A stretch of DNA of 64,000 bases, taken from positions 1 to 64,000 of the forward strand of contig CAUJDD010000117.1 in NCBI GenBank assembly GCA_963169295.1. Direction: 5' to 3'. Positions 1-8,555 of the stretch are shown one piece after another. Source of the stretch: UBA4416 sp020846025. GTDB lineage: Bacteria > Bacteroidota > Bacteroidia > B-17B0 > Aurantibacillaceae. The translations under genes were made by a program, and so were the position numbers. The notes below the pieces were generated by a model. That model was not told where the DNA came from and did not search any database. It worked only from the letters and a program-made list of their open reading frames with translations. Position 1 is the first letter of the stretch. Each line of letters begins with the position of its first letter.

Positions 1-334
1 TCTAAACAAAACAACTAACAATTATTTTGTGTAACCAAGGCTTTAACCTCCCAATTTGCGATCTTATGGCATGCTCTTGTGATTTCACTCATAAGCTTCC
101 ACTTTTTGTTACCAATCTTATATTAATCGTTTCAATTCCAAATAAACTTTCTACTTCCTAATAATTTAAACCTATAGACAAACCCACTTCCGCTGCAGTT
201 TAACAAAACAAACCTCAAGCAGAAGTAATACAAATCAAACGGAACAGGTTAAAGTATTATGAATTTACAGAGTAAAATTTCTTTTCAGTATTTCACCAAT
301 AAAATTACCTATAATTACATATATTTATACACTT
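1..334. other. Intergenic region before first gene
   Basis: No convincing coding sequence is seen in these 334 bases. The tract is AT-rich and presumably holds the promoter of the downstream phosphatase gene. I could not identify a clear promoter box or RNA gene in it. Confidence 0.4.
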
Positions 335-2479
335 ATGAGAAAATCCTACGATAAAAATAGTGTGTTTGTATTATATTACTGGAGTTTAATAATCTGTTTT
401 AGTATAAGTTTATACTCACAAACACCTAAAATAGACTCTTTAGAAGAAAAGATGAGCATAGAAAAAAATGATACTTCAAAAATTCGGTTAAAGTTAAAAA
501 TAGCCTATGAATATGCTTGTATTAATGACTTTACTAAATCAAAACAAATCTATCTTGACGTAACTAAAGAAAGCCATCAAGAAAATTACATTTATGGCGT
601 TATTTCCGGAAATTATGGAATTGGAAGATTATACATAAAACAGAATATATTCGATTCTTCATTATATTATCTTCAAAAAGCACTTCCAATTTGCAAAAAC
701 TCTAATTTTCTATCAAGGCAAACTGATATCTTGGCTAGTATAGCTACAGTATATTATAAAATGGGCATTTATTCAAAATCCTGCGAGTACTTTCTAGAAA
801 CAGCTAAAGTTGCTGAAAAACAAGGTAATAAAATTCATGTTGCAGGCTACTTAGGAAATGCAGGAGCCATTTTTCATGATATTAATGAACCCGAAAAAGC
901 CATTTTTTATATCAATAAAGCTTTAGCCATTAATAGGGAAATAGATAGTAAACAAGGAATCGCTATTAATCTAGTATGTTTAGGTAACGCCTATATGGAT
1001 TTGCATCAAAATCAAAAAGCATTAGAATTAAATTTAGAAGCATTAAAGATTAACGAGCAATTAGCTGATAGTAACTATCTATCTAATAATCTAAGTAATA
1101 TTGGAATAAATTATACGAAGCTACATGATTATAACAATGCGCTTAAATATTTTAATTTGTCATTTAATTTTACAGATACATCAGATATAGAACAAAGGAT
1201 TGTTTTATATCATAATCTAGGAGATTTATATACATCCTCGAAAAAATATAAAGAAGCTGAAAGTAATCTGCTTAAAGCCGAAGCATTGCTTAAGAACTAC
1301 AACTCACTGAAGAAAAAAGCAGATAACTATAGATTATTCTATGCGTATTATAAATCAATACGCAACACTCAAAAATCATTAAGCTATCTCGAACAATATT
1401 ATACATATCGTGATTCTGTATTAAACAATGAAACTAATAAAAAAATTATGGAAAATCAGATACAATTTGATTACCAAAGAAAAGCAACCGCAGATAGTGT
1501 AAGAATTGACGGCGAAAAGAAATTAGTAGCTATTCAACTAAAAGAAGAAAAAACAAAACGCTATATGCTTTATGGTGGATTGGCACTAATAGCATTATTT
1601 GCTATATTTATGGTAAACAGATTTATTGTAACCAATAATCAAAAAAAGATTATTGAGGAGAAAGAAAAAGAAACCTTACACCAAAAGAGTTTAATAGAAG
1701 AGAAACATAAAGAAATTACAGACAGTATTAATTACGCTGAACGAATTCAACGAAGTTTTTTAGCAACCACTGAATTATTAAACTCAAATCTTAAAGATTA
1801 TTTCATTTTATTTAAACCAAAAGATATAGTTAGTGGCGATTTTTATTGGGCAACCAATTTGGCGGATGAGCATAGTGGTAGTTCCAAATTTATCTTAGCC
1901 ACTGCCGACAGCACAGGACATGGTGTACCTGGAGCAATTATGAGTCTTTTAAATATTACCAGTCTTGAGTCGGCAATAAAAGATGGCTATAATAATGCCG
2001 CTGACATACTAAATGCAACTCGCCAAACAATTATTGAACGATTAAGAAAAGATGGTAGTGCCGATGGAGGAAAAGATGGGATGGATTGTAGCCTGTGTAT
2101 TTTCGATTTCACCAATTTAAAATTACAAATAGCGGCAGCGCATAATCCAGTTTGGATTGTAAGAAGAAATGAAGTAATAGAAATAAAGGCAGATAAAATG
2201 CCTGTAGGGAAACACGACATGGATTATGTTTCTTTTAGTGAAAAAGAAGTTGATTTACATCCTGGAGATGTAATTTTTACGCTTACAGATGGCTTTCCAG
2301 ATCAGTTTGGAGGAGAAAAAGGTAAAAAATTTATGAGCAAAAATTTACGGTTATTATTAGCCTCAAATGCCCATTTACCCATGCCCGAACAAAAGAAAAT
2401 ATTAGAAGAAACCTACAAAAAATGGACAAGAGATGTTGATCAAGTGGATGATATAACCGTTATAGGGATAAGAATTTAA
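335..2479 (+). CDS. TPR-containing SpoIIE-type (PP2C) protein phosphatase
   Basis: The 714-residue protein starts with a hydrophobic signal-like segment (about residues 9-28). TPR-like helical repeats with alternating small and aromatic residues cover about residues 55-360. A single membrane helix lies at about 410-432, followed by a charged coiled coil (435-465) and a SpoIIE/PP2C catalytic domain (485-714). The catalytic domain shows the metal-binding Asp motifs SGDFYW (about 500-505) and ADSTGHG (about 523-530) and a late LTDGFPDQ motif. Proteins of this design dephosphorylate Ser/Thr partners in response to signals sensed by the TPR part. It lies just outside the integrated element, on the chromosome side, and ends before a strong terminator. 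The specific partner is unknown. Confidence 0.85.
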   Translation: MRKSYDKNSVFVLYYWSLIICFSISLYSQTPKIDSLEEKMSIEKNDTSKIRLKLKIAYEYACINDFTKSKQIYLDVTKESHQENYIYGVISGNYGIGRLYIKQNIFDSSLYYLQKALPICKNSNFLSRQTDILASIATVYYKMGIYSKSCEYFLETAKVAEKQGNKIHVAGYLGNAGAIFHDINEPEKAIFYINKALAINREIDSKQGIAINLVCLGNAYMDLHQNQKALELNLEALKINEQLADSNYLSNNLSNIGINYTKLHDYNNALKYFNLSFNFTDTSDIEQRIVLYHNLGDLYTSSKKYKEAESNLLKAEALLKNYNSLKKKADNYRLFYAYYKSIRNTQKSLSYLEQYYTYRDSVLNNETNKKIMENQIQFDYQRKATADSVRIDGEKKLVAIQLKEEKTKRYMLYGGLALIALFAIFMVNRFIVTNNQKKIIEEKEKETLHQKSLIEEKHKEITDSINYAERIQRSFLATTELLNSNLKDYFILFKPKDIVSGDFYWATNLADEHSGSSKFILATADSTGHGVPGAIMSLLNITSLESAIKDGYNNAADILNATRQTIIERLRKDGSADGGKDGMDCSLCIFDFTNLKLQIAAAHNPVWIVRRNEVIEIKADKMPVGKHDMDYVSFSEKEVDLHPGDVIFTLTDGFPDQFGGEKGKKFMSKNLRLLLASNAHLPMPEQKKILEETYKKWTRDVDQVDDITVIGIRI

Positions 2480-2504
2480 GCATTCTATATTTAACCTAAA
2501 AAGC

Positions 2505-2540
2505 AAAAGCCCCTAGAATCAAGGACTCTAGGGGCTTTTT
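2505..2540. terminator. Bidirectional intrinsic terminator, original tRNA-Asp terminator
   Basis: Thirteen-base perfect arms (2505-2517 and 2527-2539) with A and T runs on either side make a terminator usable from both strands. It ends the phosphatase transcript. It also directly abuts the tRNA-Asp 3' remnant, so before insertion it was probably the terminator of the tRNA on the minus strand. Confidence 0.85.
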
Positions 2541-2571
2541 GCGGTCCGGACGGGAAAACGAATTCGCGACC
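2541..2571 (-). repeat. attL: 3' fragment of tRNA-Asp
   Basis: The first 15 bases (GCGGTCCGGACGGGA) are identical to 44261-44275, the last bases of the intact tRNA-Asp. The next 16 bases match the tRNA only imperfectly: the aligned CGAATTCGCGACC has two mismatches. That pattern fits a crossover inside the 15-bp core, with the element supplying a diverged copy beyond it. Confidence 0.85.
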
Positions 2572-2611
2572 AAATATCTGAAAACCAACACTTTGCAATT
2601 CTATTTTTATT

Positions 2612-2634
2612 CAAGTAACCTTAGAGGTCACCTA
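2612..2634 (+). promoter_or_regulatory. Putative integrase arm-type site, left end
   Basis: The sequence CAAGTAACCTTAGAGGTCAC with its next three bases closely resembles 44070-44091 at the right end (CAGGTAACCTAGGCGGTAAC). The shared pattern is two GGTAACC-like words about 12 bases apart. Placement just inside each end suggests integrase or excisionase binding. This is inference from the sequence match. Confidence 0.45.
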
Positions 2635-2738
2635 ATAGCATATACTTGTTAAACTCATTAAATAAATGAACTATACAAATATAACATTCAAAACAAGCTT
2701 TTACAAGCTTAAAAGTGTTAATTAATGAACAGTCTTTG

Positions 2739-2936
2739 TTAGTCAAAAATGAAGTTTTCGACGGTTGGTTTATCAATCGAAGTGTATTCGCAAAACTCAT
2801 TTATGGTTAGAAATTGGTCTTGATTTTTACCATAATGCTCTTTTATTTTCTTAAATAATTTTTGAGAATACCTTTCACTTTTACCGGTGATGCACTGGAT
2901 GTCTTTTGGATATATACAAACACGTTTTATTTTCAT
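2739..2936 (-). CDS. Small conserved HTH-like protein
   Basis: The 65-residue product begins MKIKRVCIYPKDIQ and has a short basic helical region with a GKSERYS turn, followed by an EFCEYTSID segment that could be a recognition helix. I recognise it as a type of small conserved protein common in Bacteroidota genomes, but I know no assigned function. It is the first gene of the element at the left end and is transcribed toward attL. Its position and helix-turn-helix look would suit an element regulator or accessory recombination factor, but this is inference. Confidence 0.65.
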   Translation of the reverse strand: MKIKRVCIYPKDIQCITGKSERYSQKLFKKIKEHYGKNQDQFLTINEFCEYTSIDKPTVENFIFD

Positions 2937-3132
2937 TTGATACTTTATCTATACTTCATCTATAGGGTTGATATATCTCAAATATACCCACCTATAACTA
3001 TACTAATGTTGACTATTTCAGCATAATTAAGCGTATTCCGAATAAGCCGAACGGCATAATTGAATTGCTTGATTAGGTAAGATAGTTTTGTTGTATCAAA
3101 CAAAATTTATTCGCGATAAAATGGAGTTTGAT

Positions 3133-3144
3133 GTGTTGCAACAC
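3133..3144. promoter_or_regulatory. Perfect 12-bp palindrome upstream of small-protein cassette
   Basis: GTGTTGCAACAC is a perfect palindrome 40 bases before the start of the 249-residue protein. It could be an operator for the five-gene cassette, but no regulator can be assigned to it. Confidence 0.3.
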
Positions 3145-3183
3145 AAACAAAATTTAGAGTATTAATTCAATCCATTAAATAAA

Positions 3184-3933
3184 ATGGCAAGACAAAAAGG
3201 AATCATCAAGCTAAAAGGAAAAATCGGAGATATTTCCTTTTACAAAACACAGGATGGTCATTTGGCACGAGAAAAAGGGGGCGTAGATGCGGCACGCATC
3301 GCTAACGACCCTGCTTTTGTGAGAACACGAGAGAACGGCGCTGAATTTGGATCATCTGCAAGCTCAGGAAAAGTTATGAGAGATGCGTTACGTACTATGC
3401 TCATGACGGCTTCTGACAACCGAGTAACGGCTCGTTTAACCAAATTAATGACTGATATTAAAAACCTTGACACAACCTCAGTAAGAGGAGAAAGAAGCGT
3501 TGGCGTAGCTATCGCTGCACCCGCAGCAAAAGCGTTGTTAAAAGGCTTCAATTTTAATAGCAGAGCGATTTTGGGAGGCGTATTATTTAAGCCGTATGCT
3601 GTTGTGACAGGAACAGGAGTAATTACTATTAACGGACTTGTACCGATTAATGATATTGCTTTTCCGGGAGGAGCAACACATATGAGTTTAAAATCTGCAT
3701 GGGCAAAAATTGATTTTGCAACCGGAGTATTTGATGTGCAACAAAGTAACACAGTGAATGTACCAATTGATGGCACAGCTGGAAATGTTGTATTGACACC
3801 AGCGGCCGCACCTGCTGGAGCTGGAACAGATGTCTATCTATTAATGATAGAGTTTTTCCAGGAAGTAAATGGCGTTCAGTATTCACTTAAAAATGGCGCC
3901 TACAATGCGTTAAGCATTGTAGAAGTTGCCTAG
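3184..3933 (+). CDS. Conserved hypothetical protein, first of five-gene cassette
   Basis: The 249-residue protein has a basic N-terminus (MARQKGIIKLKGKIGDISFY), then a helical part (about 30-120) containing TTSVRGERSVG. A Gly/Ala/Val-rich beta-like C-terminal half follows (about 130-249) and ends in YSLKNGAYNALSIVEVA. No signal peptide, membrane helix or catalytic motif is visible. The codon use looks like a well-expressed gene, with higher GC than the neighbours. I recall similar proteins as uncharacterised Bacteroidota families. The beta-rich C-terminus resembles a structural or surface-binding domain. It begins a same-strand cassette of five genes that ends at a terminator. Confidence 0.7.
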   Translation: MARQKGIIKLKGKIGDISFYKTQDGHLAREKGGVDAARIANDPAFVRTRENGAEFGSSASSGKVMRDALRTMLMTASDNRVTARLTKLMTDIKNLDTTSVRGERSVGVAIAAPAAKALLKGFNFNSRAILGGVLFKPYAVVTGTGVITINGLVPINDIAFPGGATHMSLKSAWAKIDFATGVFDVQQSNTVNVPIDGTAGNVVLTPAAAPAGAGTDVYLLMIEFFQEVNGVQYSLKNGAYNALSIVEVA

Positions 3934-3942
3934 TAATTCATT

Positions 3943-4212
3943 ATGAGAACAAACGAGCAAAGTAAAGATGGGGTTGTTAAAACGCTTATTGAGCGTTTTA
4001 AATCGGAGACTCCACCATTCTTTAAAAAATTGCGATTGGTAGGTTTAAGCTTAGCTGCCGTAGGCGGCGTATTGGTGGCATCGCCAATAGCTTTACCCGC
4101 AGTGGTTGTTACAGTAGGAGGTTATTTAATTGTAGCCGGGAGTGTAGCAACTGCTGTTAGCCAAGTAGCCGTAAAAGATGAAGAAGGTGACACCAAAAAA
4201 AAAGAGTATTAA
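3943..4212 (+). CDS. Small membrane protein, second gene of cassette
   Basis: The 89-residue protein has an amphipathic N-terminus (about 1-28, with TPPFFKKLR). One long, or two closely spaced, hydrophobic segments rich in Ala, Val and Gly follow (about 30-75), then a charged tail (DEEGDTKKKEY). It starts nine bases after the previous stop, indicating co-transcription. Size and layout recall small holin-like or pore-like proteins, but no family is confirmed. Confidence 0.65.
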   Translation: MRTNEQSKDGVVKTLIERFKSETPPFFKKLRLVGLSLAAVGGVLVASPIALPAVVVTVGGYLIVAGSVATAVSQVAVKDEEGDTKKKEY

Positions 4213-4232
4213 TTGTAAAAATCATTATTAAA

Positions 4233-4571
4233 ATGCAAGACGAAAGAAAAGCAATTAAAGAACCTCAAACGAGAGTTGAGTTGCAAGTTTTACCTTGTGC
4301 AAGCAAGGCTGCACAAGAGTTTAAAAACTGTGCAGAAAAGAATCACGAATCGCAAGACGACACTTGCGGAGGTAAGATTATTTTATCTGTAACCTGCGAT
4401 GGTTCGAAGTTAACGAAAGCAGATGCTGGACTTATTGAAGAATATCAGCAGGAAATTTGGGCAAGTGTTAAACTAACGAAAGCTGATGCAGGTAGAATAC
4501 CTGATGTAGTTGTTGATATACACGAAAAATGTGGCGCGAAGTTAACCAAAGCAGATGCCGGTAAAGCCTAA
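4233..4571 (+). CDS. Small protein with three KLTKADAG repeats
   Basis: The 112-residue, charged protein contains the octapeptide KLTKADAG three times, exactly, at residues 59-66, 80-87 and 103-110, the last copy being almost terminal. The segments between copies are 13-15 residues long and acidic. Five cysteines lie elsewhere in the protein (22, 33, 45, 55, 100). There is no signal peptide. Repeated short motifs at the C-terminus of a small protein can mark a multi-core peptide precursor or a repeated binding motif. No modifying enzyme is visible nearby, so neither reading is proved. Confidence 0.65.
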   Translation: MQDERKAIKEPQTRVELQVLPCASKAAQEFKNCAEKNHESQDDTCGGKIILSVTCDGSKLTKADAGLIEEYQQEIWASVKLTKADAGRIPDVVVDIHEKCGAKLTKADAGKA

Positions 4572-4602
4572 TTAAAAACAATTAAAAAATCACTAAAAGA
4601 AA

Positions 4603-4869
4603 ATGAAAAACTCAGAAAACAAAGGAGCTTCCACTTTAGAAGTTGAAGTAAGAATTCAAACTCGTGATAAAGCAAAAGCAGAATTACGTGAAGTATTTGT
4701 AGCAAATGCAAAAGTTACAAAAGCGGAAAATGTAGAAAACCGCGAATTAGCTAAAGACCGTTTAGAATTAAAAATAGACGGATTTAGAACAGATGAAGGC
4801 TATACATATCCAAATGTACAAGCATTTGCCGGTTCAAAATTAACCAAAGCAGATTCAGGTTTAGTTTAA
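4603..4869 (+). CDS. Small protein with KLTKADSG C-terminal motif
   Basis: The 88-residue, highly charged protein carries KLTKADSG at residues 79-86, two residues before the end, and a degenerate KVTKAE at 37-42. It shares this motif with the preceding gene but little else. It is co-directional and lies 31 bases downstream. The paired occurrence argues that the octapeptide is functional rather than accidental. The function is unknown. Confidence 0.65.
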   Translation: MKNSENKGASTLEVEVRIQTRDKAKAELREVFVANAKVTKAENVENRELAKDRLELKIDGFRTDEGYTYPNVQAFAGSKLTKADSGLV

Positions 4870-4887
4870 TCTCAAAGCCTCACAATC

Positions 4888-5076
4888 ATGTCAACACAAC
4901 ATCATATAGAAAGCGGAACTATTCTGGGAACTGTTTGCGGAACAGTCTTAACTGTATTAGTGAACATAGGTTCATCGGATATTATCAAAACAGTTTTCCT
5001 TGCTGCACTTGGTGCAGTGGTTAGTTTTAGTGTATCGTTGTTGTTGAAATGGTTAGCTAAGAAGTTTAAAAAGTAA
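4888..5076 (+). CDS. Small two-helix membrane protein, last gene of cassette
   Basis: The 62-residue product has two hydrophobic segments (about residues 10-30 and 34-54) and a very basic tail (KWLAKKFKK). This is the size and topology of small holin-like proteins. It closes the five-gene cassette, with a near-perfect palindromic terminator 19 bases after its stop. Holin function is only a suggestion, because such short proteins cannot be assigned by sequence alone. Confidence 0.6.
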   Translation: MSTQHHIESGTILGTVCGTVLTVLVNIGSSDIIKTVFLAALGAVVSFSVSLLLKWLAKKFKK

Positions 5077-5094
5077 AACCTTATGCGCTTATTT

Positions 5095-5125
5095 AAAGGT
5101 CGCCCCATATGGAGCGACCTTTTTT
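5095..5125 (+). terminator. Intrinsic terminator of small-protein cassette
   Basis: A nearly perfect 24-base palindrome (AGGTCGC...GCGACCT) is followed by a run of six T residues. It separates the five-gene cassette from the next gene. Confidence 0.85.
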
Positions 5126-5155
5126 GTTAATTTTATATACATAAATTCAAATAAT

Positions 5156-6829
5156 ATGGTAAGGACCGCACCAAAAGCACAATTAATATTAGATTATAAA
5201 ATATATTTTGGACAAGAACCGCCACAGAATAGAATTTCATTAATAAGACATATATCAAAAGAAAGTATTTTATATGAAATTACAGCATTAAATTACCGAC
5301 TTAAACCTAAAGATACAGTACAGATTGACACTAGTTTAAAAACTCAGGTAAAAGAGTTAAAGTACTTTACACAAACCACTGAATTATTTAATAAATATTC
5401 GAAGGTGGCACAACAATTTACAAAAAGCGAAAACGACTACCCTATTATATTCAATCGACAAGCTTGTTTATTTGCAATAGAAGAAATTGTTAATTCCGAA
5501 GAAATGGTAAATATTGAAAATTTTACTATGGCAAGAATTAATGTATGGGAGGCAATATTACAATACTTATTAGCTGTTAATTTTGCAATTACACAAATCA
5601 AAGAAGAGAAAGATGACAATAACTCTAGCTTTGAATCTCTTAATCCAAAGCTATTACCATTAAATGAGTTATTTATTGAGGTTGACCCATTTTTCACAAC
5701 TTATCGTGGATATTGGCTAATTGACTATTTCCTAAATAAAAAAGAGTACTCGGATGAAGTTAGGCAATATTTTGAAGAAAATTATGGTATAGAAGCACAA
5801 CATTTCATATTTCATCTCATGAGTATGTATATGGCGAACAGTAGTGAGAAGCCTGAACTTAATTTCTTTTATCTTATTCAGGATGGGCATCAAAATCTAT
5901 TTGAAAAGTTAAGCAGAAGAATATCAACAAAGGAAACATATAAACTTATTAGCATTCGTAAATCCCCATTTATTAACGTTGGTAATTTAAAGTATTTAAT
6001 ATCAGATAATTGTTTTTTAGTTGAAAAGGCATATTACCAATTCATTAATGACTTTTGGTTTGATTGGATAAAAAAGGTAAAAGATGAAAATGGTAATTTA
6101 AAGTATAATATTTCACAATATAGGAGTGAATTTGGGTATTTCTTTGAAAAGTATTTGGGACAGATATTATCAAAGTGCTTTGAGAATTATAAATACTCTA
6201 AACTATTAATGTTTGATCAGTTAAAAATAACAACTGCAAAAGGAGATATAGAAATTTCAGATGTCTATTTCCGTTACGGAAATAAAGTGCTACTGGGTCA
6301 AGTGAAATCCGGAAGTATTTATGATAATGAAAAATTTGGAGGTAATACAGATTTACTTTACAAAAATAATCGCAATGAGTTTTTTGAAAATTTTGGTGTA
6401 AACCAAATTGTAGATTCATTTACAACTGCTGAAGAGCATATGCAAAAACTAGACCCAAAATTTCCTAAAGGGCATACCTATGAAATTTATCCTTGTATAA
6501 TAGTAAATGATAAAGCTTTTCAAACACCTTTAATGCCGGATACTTTTAGAATAAGGATAAATGAACTTTTACAAGGATTTAAGAATAAAAAAGTTAGAAT
6601 TAAACCATTGACTTTAATACATGTTAGTGATTTGGAACGAATTGAAGATTTACTAAACAATGACCCGAAACAAATATGGGAGTTACTATTATACAATAGT
6701 AGGGATAGAAGATTTACACCACCATTTTATACCACGGTAAATGAAAAGGTAGCAAATAGAGGGTATCCTACTAAAATATTGGAATTATTTAAAACCCTAA
6801 TAAATAAATACAATGAGGGTAAAGGTTAG
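5156..6829 (+). CDS. Uncharacterised protein with nuclease-like C-terminal region
   Basis: The 557-residue, mostly helical protein is not one I recognise as a whole. In its C-terminal third (about residues 325-400), an E in GYFFEKYL is followed by ISDVYF and then LLGQVKSGS. This spacing matches the E...D...QxK core of PD-(D/E)XK nucleases. No signal peptide or membrane helix is seen. It stands alone on the plus strand between a terminator and a convergent gene. In a defence-rich element, a stand-alone restriction-like nuclease is plausible. Confidence in the coding call is high and in the nuclease call moderate. Confidence 0.6.
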   Translation: MVRTAPKAQLILDYKIYFGQEPPQNRISLIRHISKESILYEITALNYRLKPKDTVQIDTSLKTQVKELKYFTQTTELFNKYSKVAQQFTKSENDYPIIFNRQACLFAIEEIVNSEEMVNIENFTMARINVWEAILQYLLAVNFAITQIKEEKDDNNSSFESLNPKLLPLNELFIEVDPFFTTYRGYWLIDYFLNKKEYSDEVRQYFEENYGIEAQHFIFHLMSMYMANSSEKPELNFFYLIQDGHQNLFEKLSRRISTKETYKLISIRKSPFINVGNLKYLISDNCFLVEKAYYQFINDFWFDWIKKVKDENGNLKYNISQYRSEFGYFFEKYLGQILSKCFENYKYSKLLMFDQLKITTAKGDIEISDVYFRYGNKVLLGQVKSGSIYDNEKFGGNTDLLYKNNRNEFFENFGVNQIVDSFTTAEEHMQKLDPKFPKGHTYEIYPCIIVNDKAFQTPLMPDTFRIRINELLQGFKNKKVRIKPLTLIHVSDLERIEDLLNNDPKQIWELLLYNSRDRRFTPPFYTTVNEKVANRGYPTKILELFKTLINKYNEGKG

Positions 6830-6877
6830 AAACCTAGTCATTCAAAACACTAATAATATAAATGGAGAGACTATTTT

Positions 6878-7300
6878 TTATGACTTTAAATATTTATGAA
6901 ATAAAGCTTTGCGCAATTGCATTAAATGAGAAAGTTGTGATTGTAAATTTGATTGTAACGCCTCAATTTGCGCTAAAGAATTTTGAACATCCGAAAATGA
7001 GCGGTTGCCTGTATTAACTGAATTTAAAGTTTGCTCTATTACATCCACGACATCCCCTAAACGCACAAACTCAATAACAGAACCTTTGAGGTAAGGACGG
7101 AATAAACGAAGCTCCCATAAGCCTAAAAGCATGAAGTAATAAAAATCCCTTTCATTTTTATCATCTGCCAAAAAAACAAAAGAATTGCATACATAATGCC
7201 TGAACGGCTTGCCTGAGTTGAGACCTTTATTTAAAATAAAGAAGTGAGGTTGATTGTAAATTTTACCTGATTTGTGGGTTTTGATTTTTGATTTAAGCAT
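6878..7300 (-). CDS. DUF6943-like protein
   Basis: The likely start is the ATG at 7300 (MLKSKIKTHKSG), giving about 140 residues. The open frame extends upstream to 7462 with an unlikely Phe-rich leader. The segment HFFILNKGLNSGKP followed by NSFVFLAD, YYFMLLGLWELRLF and RPYLKGSVIEFVRLGD matches my memory of the DUF6943 family, which is common on Bacteroidota mobile elements. The C-terminal 45 residues form a Gln- and Leu-rich coiled coil. The function is unknown; its presence supports the mobile nature of the region. Confidence 0.6.
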   Translation of the reverse strand: MLKSKIKTHKSGKIYNQPHFFILNKGLNSGKPFRHYVCNSFVFLADDKNERDFYYFMLLGLWELRLFRPYLKGSVIEFVRLGDVVDVIEQTLNSVNTGNRSFSDVQNSLAQIEALQSNLQSQLSHLMQLRKALFHKYLKS

Positions 7301-7483
7301 AATTAAGTTTTTAAAGGTTTGCTCCCTTTCACTTTGTATTGCGCTTATTTTGCTAACCAAACTTTTGAACCTAATTTGAAAACAAAGAAAAAACACAAAA
7401 AACTGGGCAGAAAAAGCCCAGAAAAAAGTGAAAAAAGAAAGCATTTTTGAAAGGCTTGACACTGAGGTTGTGCAAGGTTTTTG

Positions 7484-7517
7484 ACAAAAAAAATACTACC
7501 TGAATGAGGTAGTATTT
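7484..7517 (-). terminator. Terminator of DUF4238/ApeA-like pair
   Basis: Perfect 11-base arms (AAATACTACCT and AGGTAGTATTT) lie at 7491-7517. The A run at 7484-7493 becomes a U run on the minus-strand transcript. It ends the transcript of the two genes at 7624-10034. Confidence 0.75.
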
Positions 7518-7623
7518 AGCTTTAAATTAAACCGAATGAAGTGTGGAGATTTTTTTTGCAAAACCCGAAGGGCTTGACCTTGACAATCCGATAGGGGAAA
7601 GCCTTAACTTGCTTTTCTTTTTT

Positions 7624-8550
7624 TTATTTTGTCTTATGATTTGCCTGTTTAATAAAAAATGCTTTTACTTTCAAAAGCATTTCTTCCTTATTTGAAATAA
7701 GATATTTTGAAAATGTTCTAATGGTACAGAAATTAATTATGTCTAGATGCTGTTGGCCTATTTTTTTGAATTCCATAACCTGATTACTTGAATTTATCTC
7801 AATTGGCGTGTCTTTGTAGAAAGGACTTATCACTAAACAGTATTGAGGAGATAAAATAAAATAGTTTGTGGCAGCTGCATTAGTAGAAAATGAAGGGGAA
7901 AGCGTTTTAAAATTAATTTCATCTTCTTCAATATGTACGGAAAAACCTGGGTTATCGCTTGATAGAAAAGGCGTGTCATTTGGTGATTTTAGAAAAAGCC
8001 AGTGCTTGGCAGAGATACCTTTCTCGAATGTTTCTAATAGATTTTTATCTATAAAAGAACTAAATTGAATATGTTTCGCATTTTGTAAATTATGTTTATC
8101 TAGTTCTGGTTTTAATTCATTGAATCCTTTAATTCCAATCTTTGGAACAAGCGAAACCATACTGGACATATCGTACATTTTTTGAATATGATTTCGATTG
8201 AAACTGTTACGCAATTTATTATAGTGTAACCATAATATAATATTTGTCCGACACTCGCGTGTAAGGTCTTTTTCTTTTGAAATTTCTTTCATTATCATTT
8301 CAAACCTTGGTTCTACTTCTTTTGCAAAGAAATTTTCAATTGCAAAAGGATCTTCGTCTGAATCTACGGTATAAAAATTTTCTGTTGTGAATAAATTTGA
8401 AGTAACTGACTTTTGTTCAATCATGTATTTGTCATGAACTTTTCTAAAGCACCAAATTAAACTTCTCAGTTTTTTATTGTTAGGATCAATTGCAAATCTG
8501 CGGAGATATGTTGCAGGAAGATCGTGTTGTAAAACAGGTTGGTTTTTCAT
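7624..8550 (-). CDS. DUF4238 domain protein
   Basis: The 308-residue protein begins with QHDLPATYLRRFAID, the N-terminal H-x-(V/L)P-x-x-YL-x-x-F signature of DUF4238. It also shows the family's FTTENFYTVD and IENFFAKEVEP segments, a helical middle part, and a FLSSDNPGF motif near residue 200. DUF4238 proteins are common in defence-rich regions, but their biochemistry is not known to me. The gene starts five bases after the stop of the ApeA-like gene, so the two probably form one unit. Confidence 0.7.
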   Translation of the reverse strand: MKNQPVLQHDLPATYLRRFAIDPNNKKLRSLIWCFRKVHDKYMIEQKSVTSNLFTTENFYTVDSDEDPFAIENFFAKEVEPRFEMIMKEISKEKDLTRECRTNIILWLHYNKLRNSFNRNHIQKMYDMSSMVSLVPKIGIKGFNELKPELDKHNLQNAKHIQFSSFIDKNLLETFEKGISAKHWLFLKSPNDTPFLSSDNPGFSVHIEEDEINFKTLSPSFSTNAAATNYFILSPQYCLVISPFYKDTPIEINSSNQVMEFKKIGQQHLDIINFCTIRTFSKYLISNKEEMLLKVKAFFIKQANHKTK

Positions 8551-8555
8551 TGCAA

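Noticed and set aside
3258..3886. Minus-strand frames inside the 249-residue gene
   Set aside because: They are shadows of a same-size plus-strand gene that is part of an ordered cassette.
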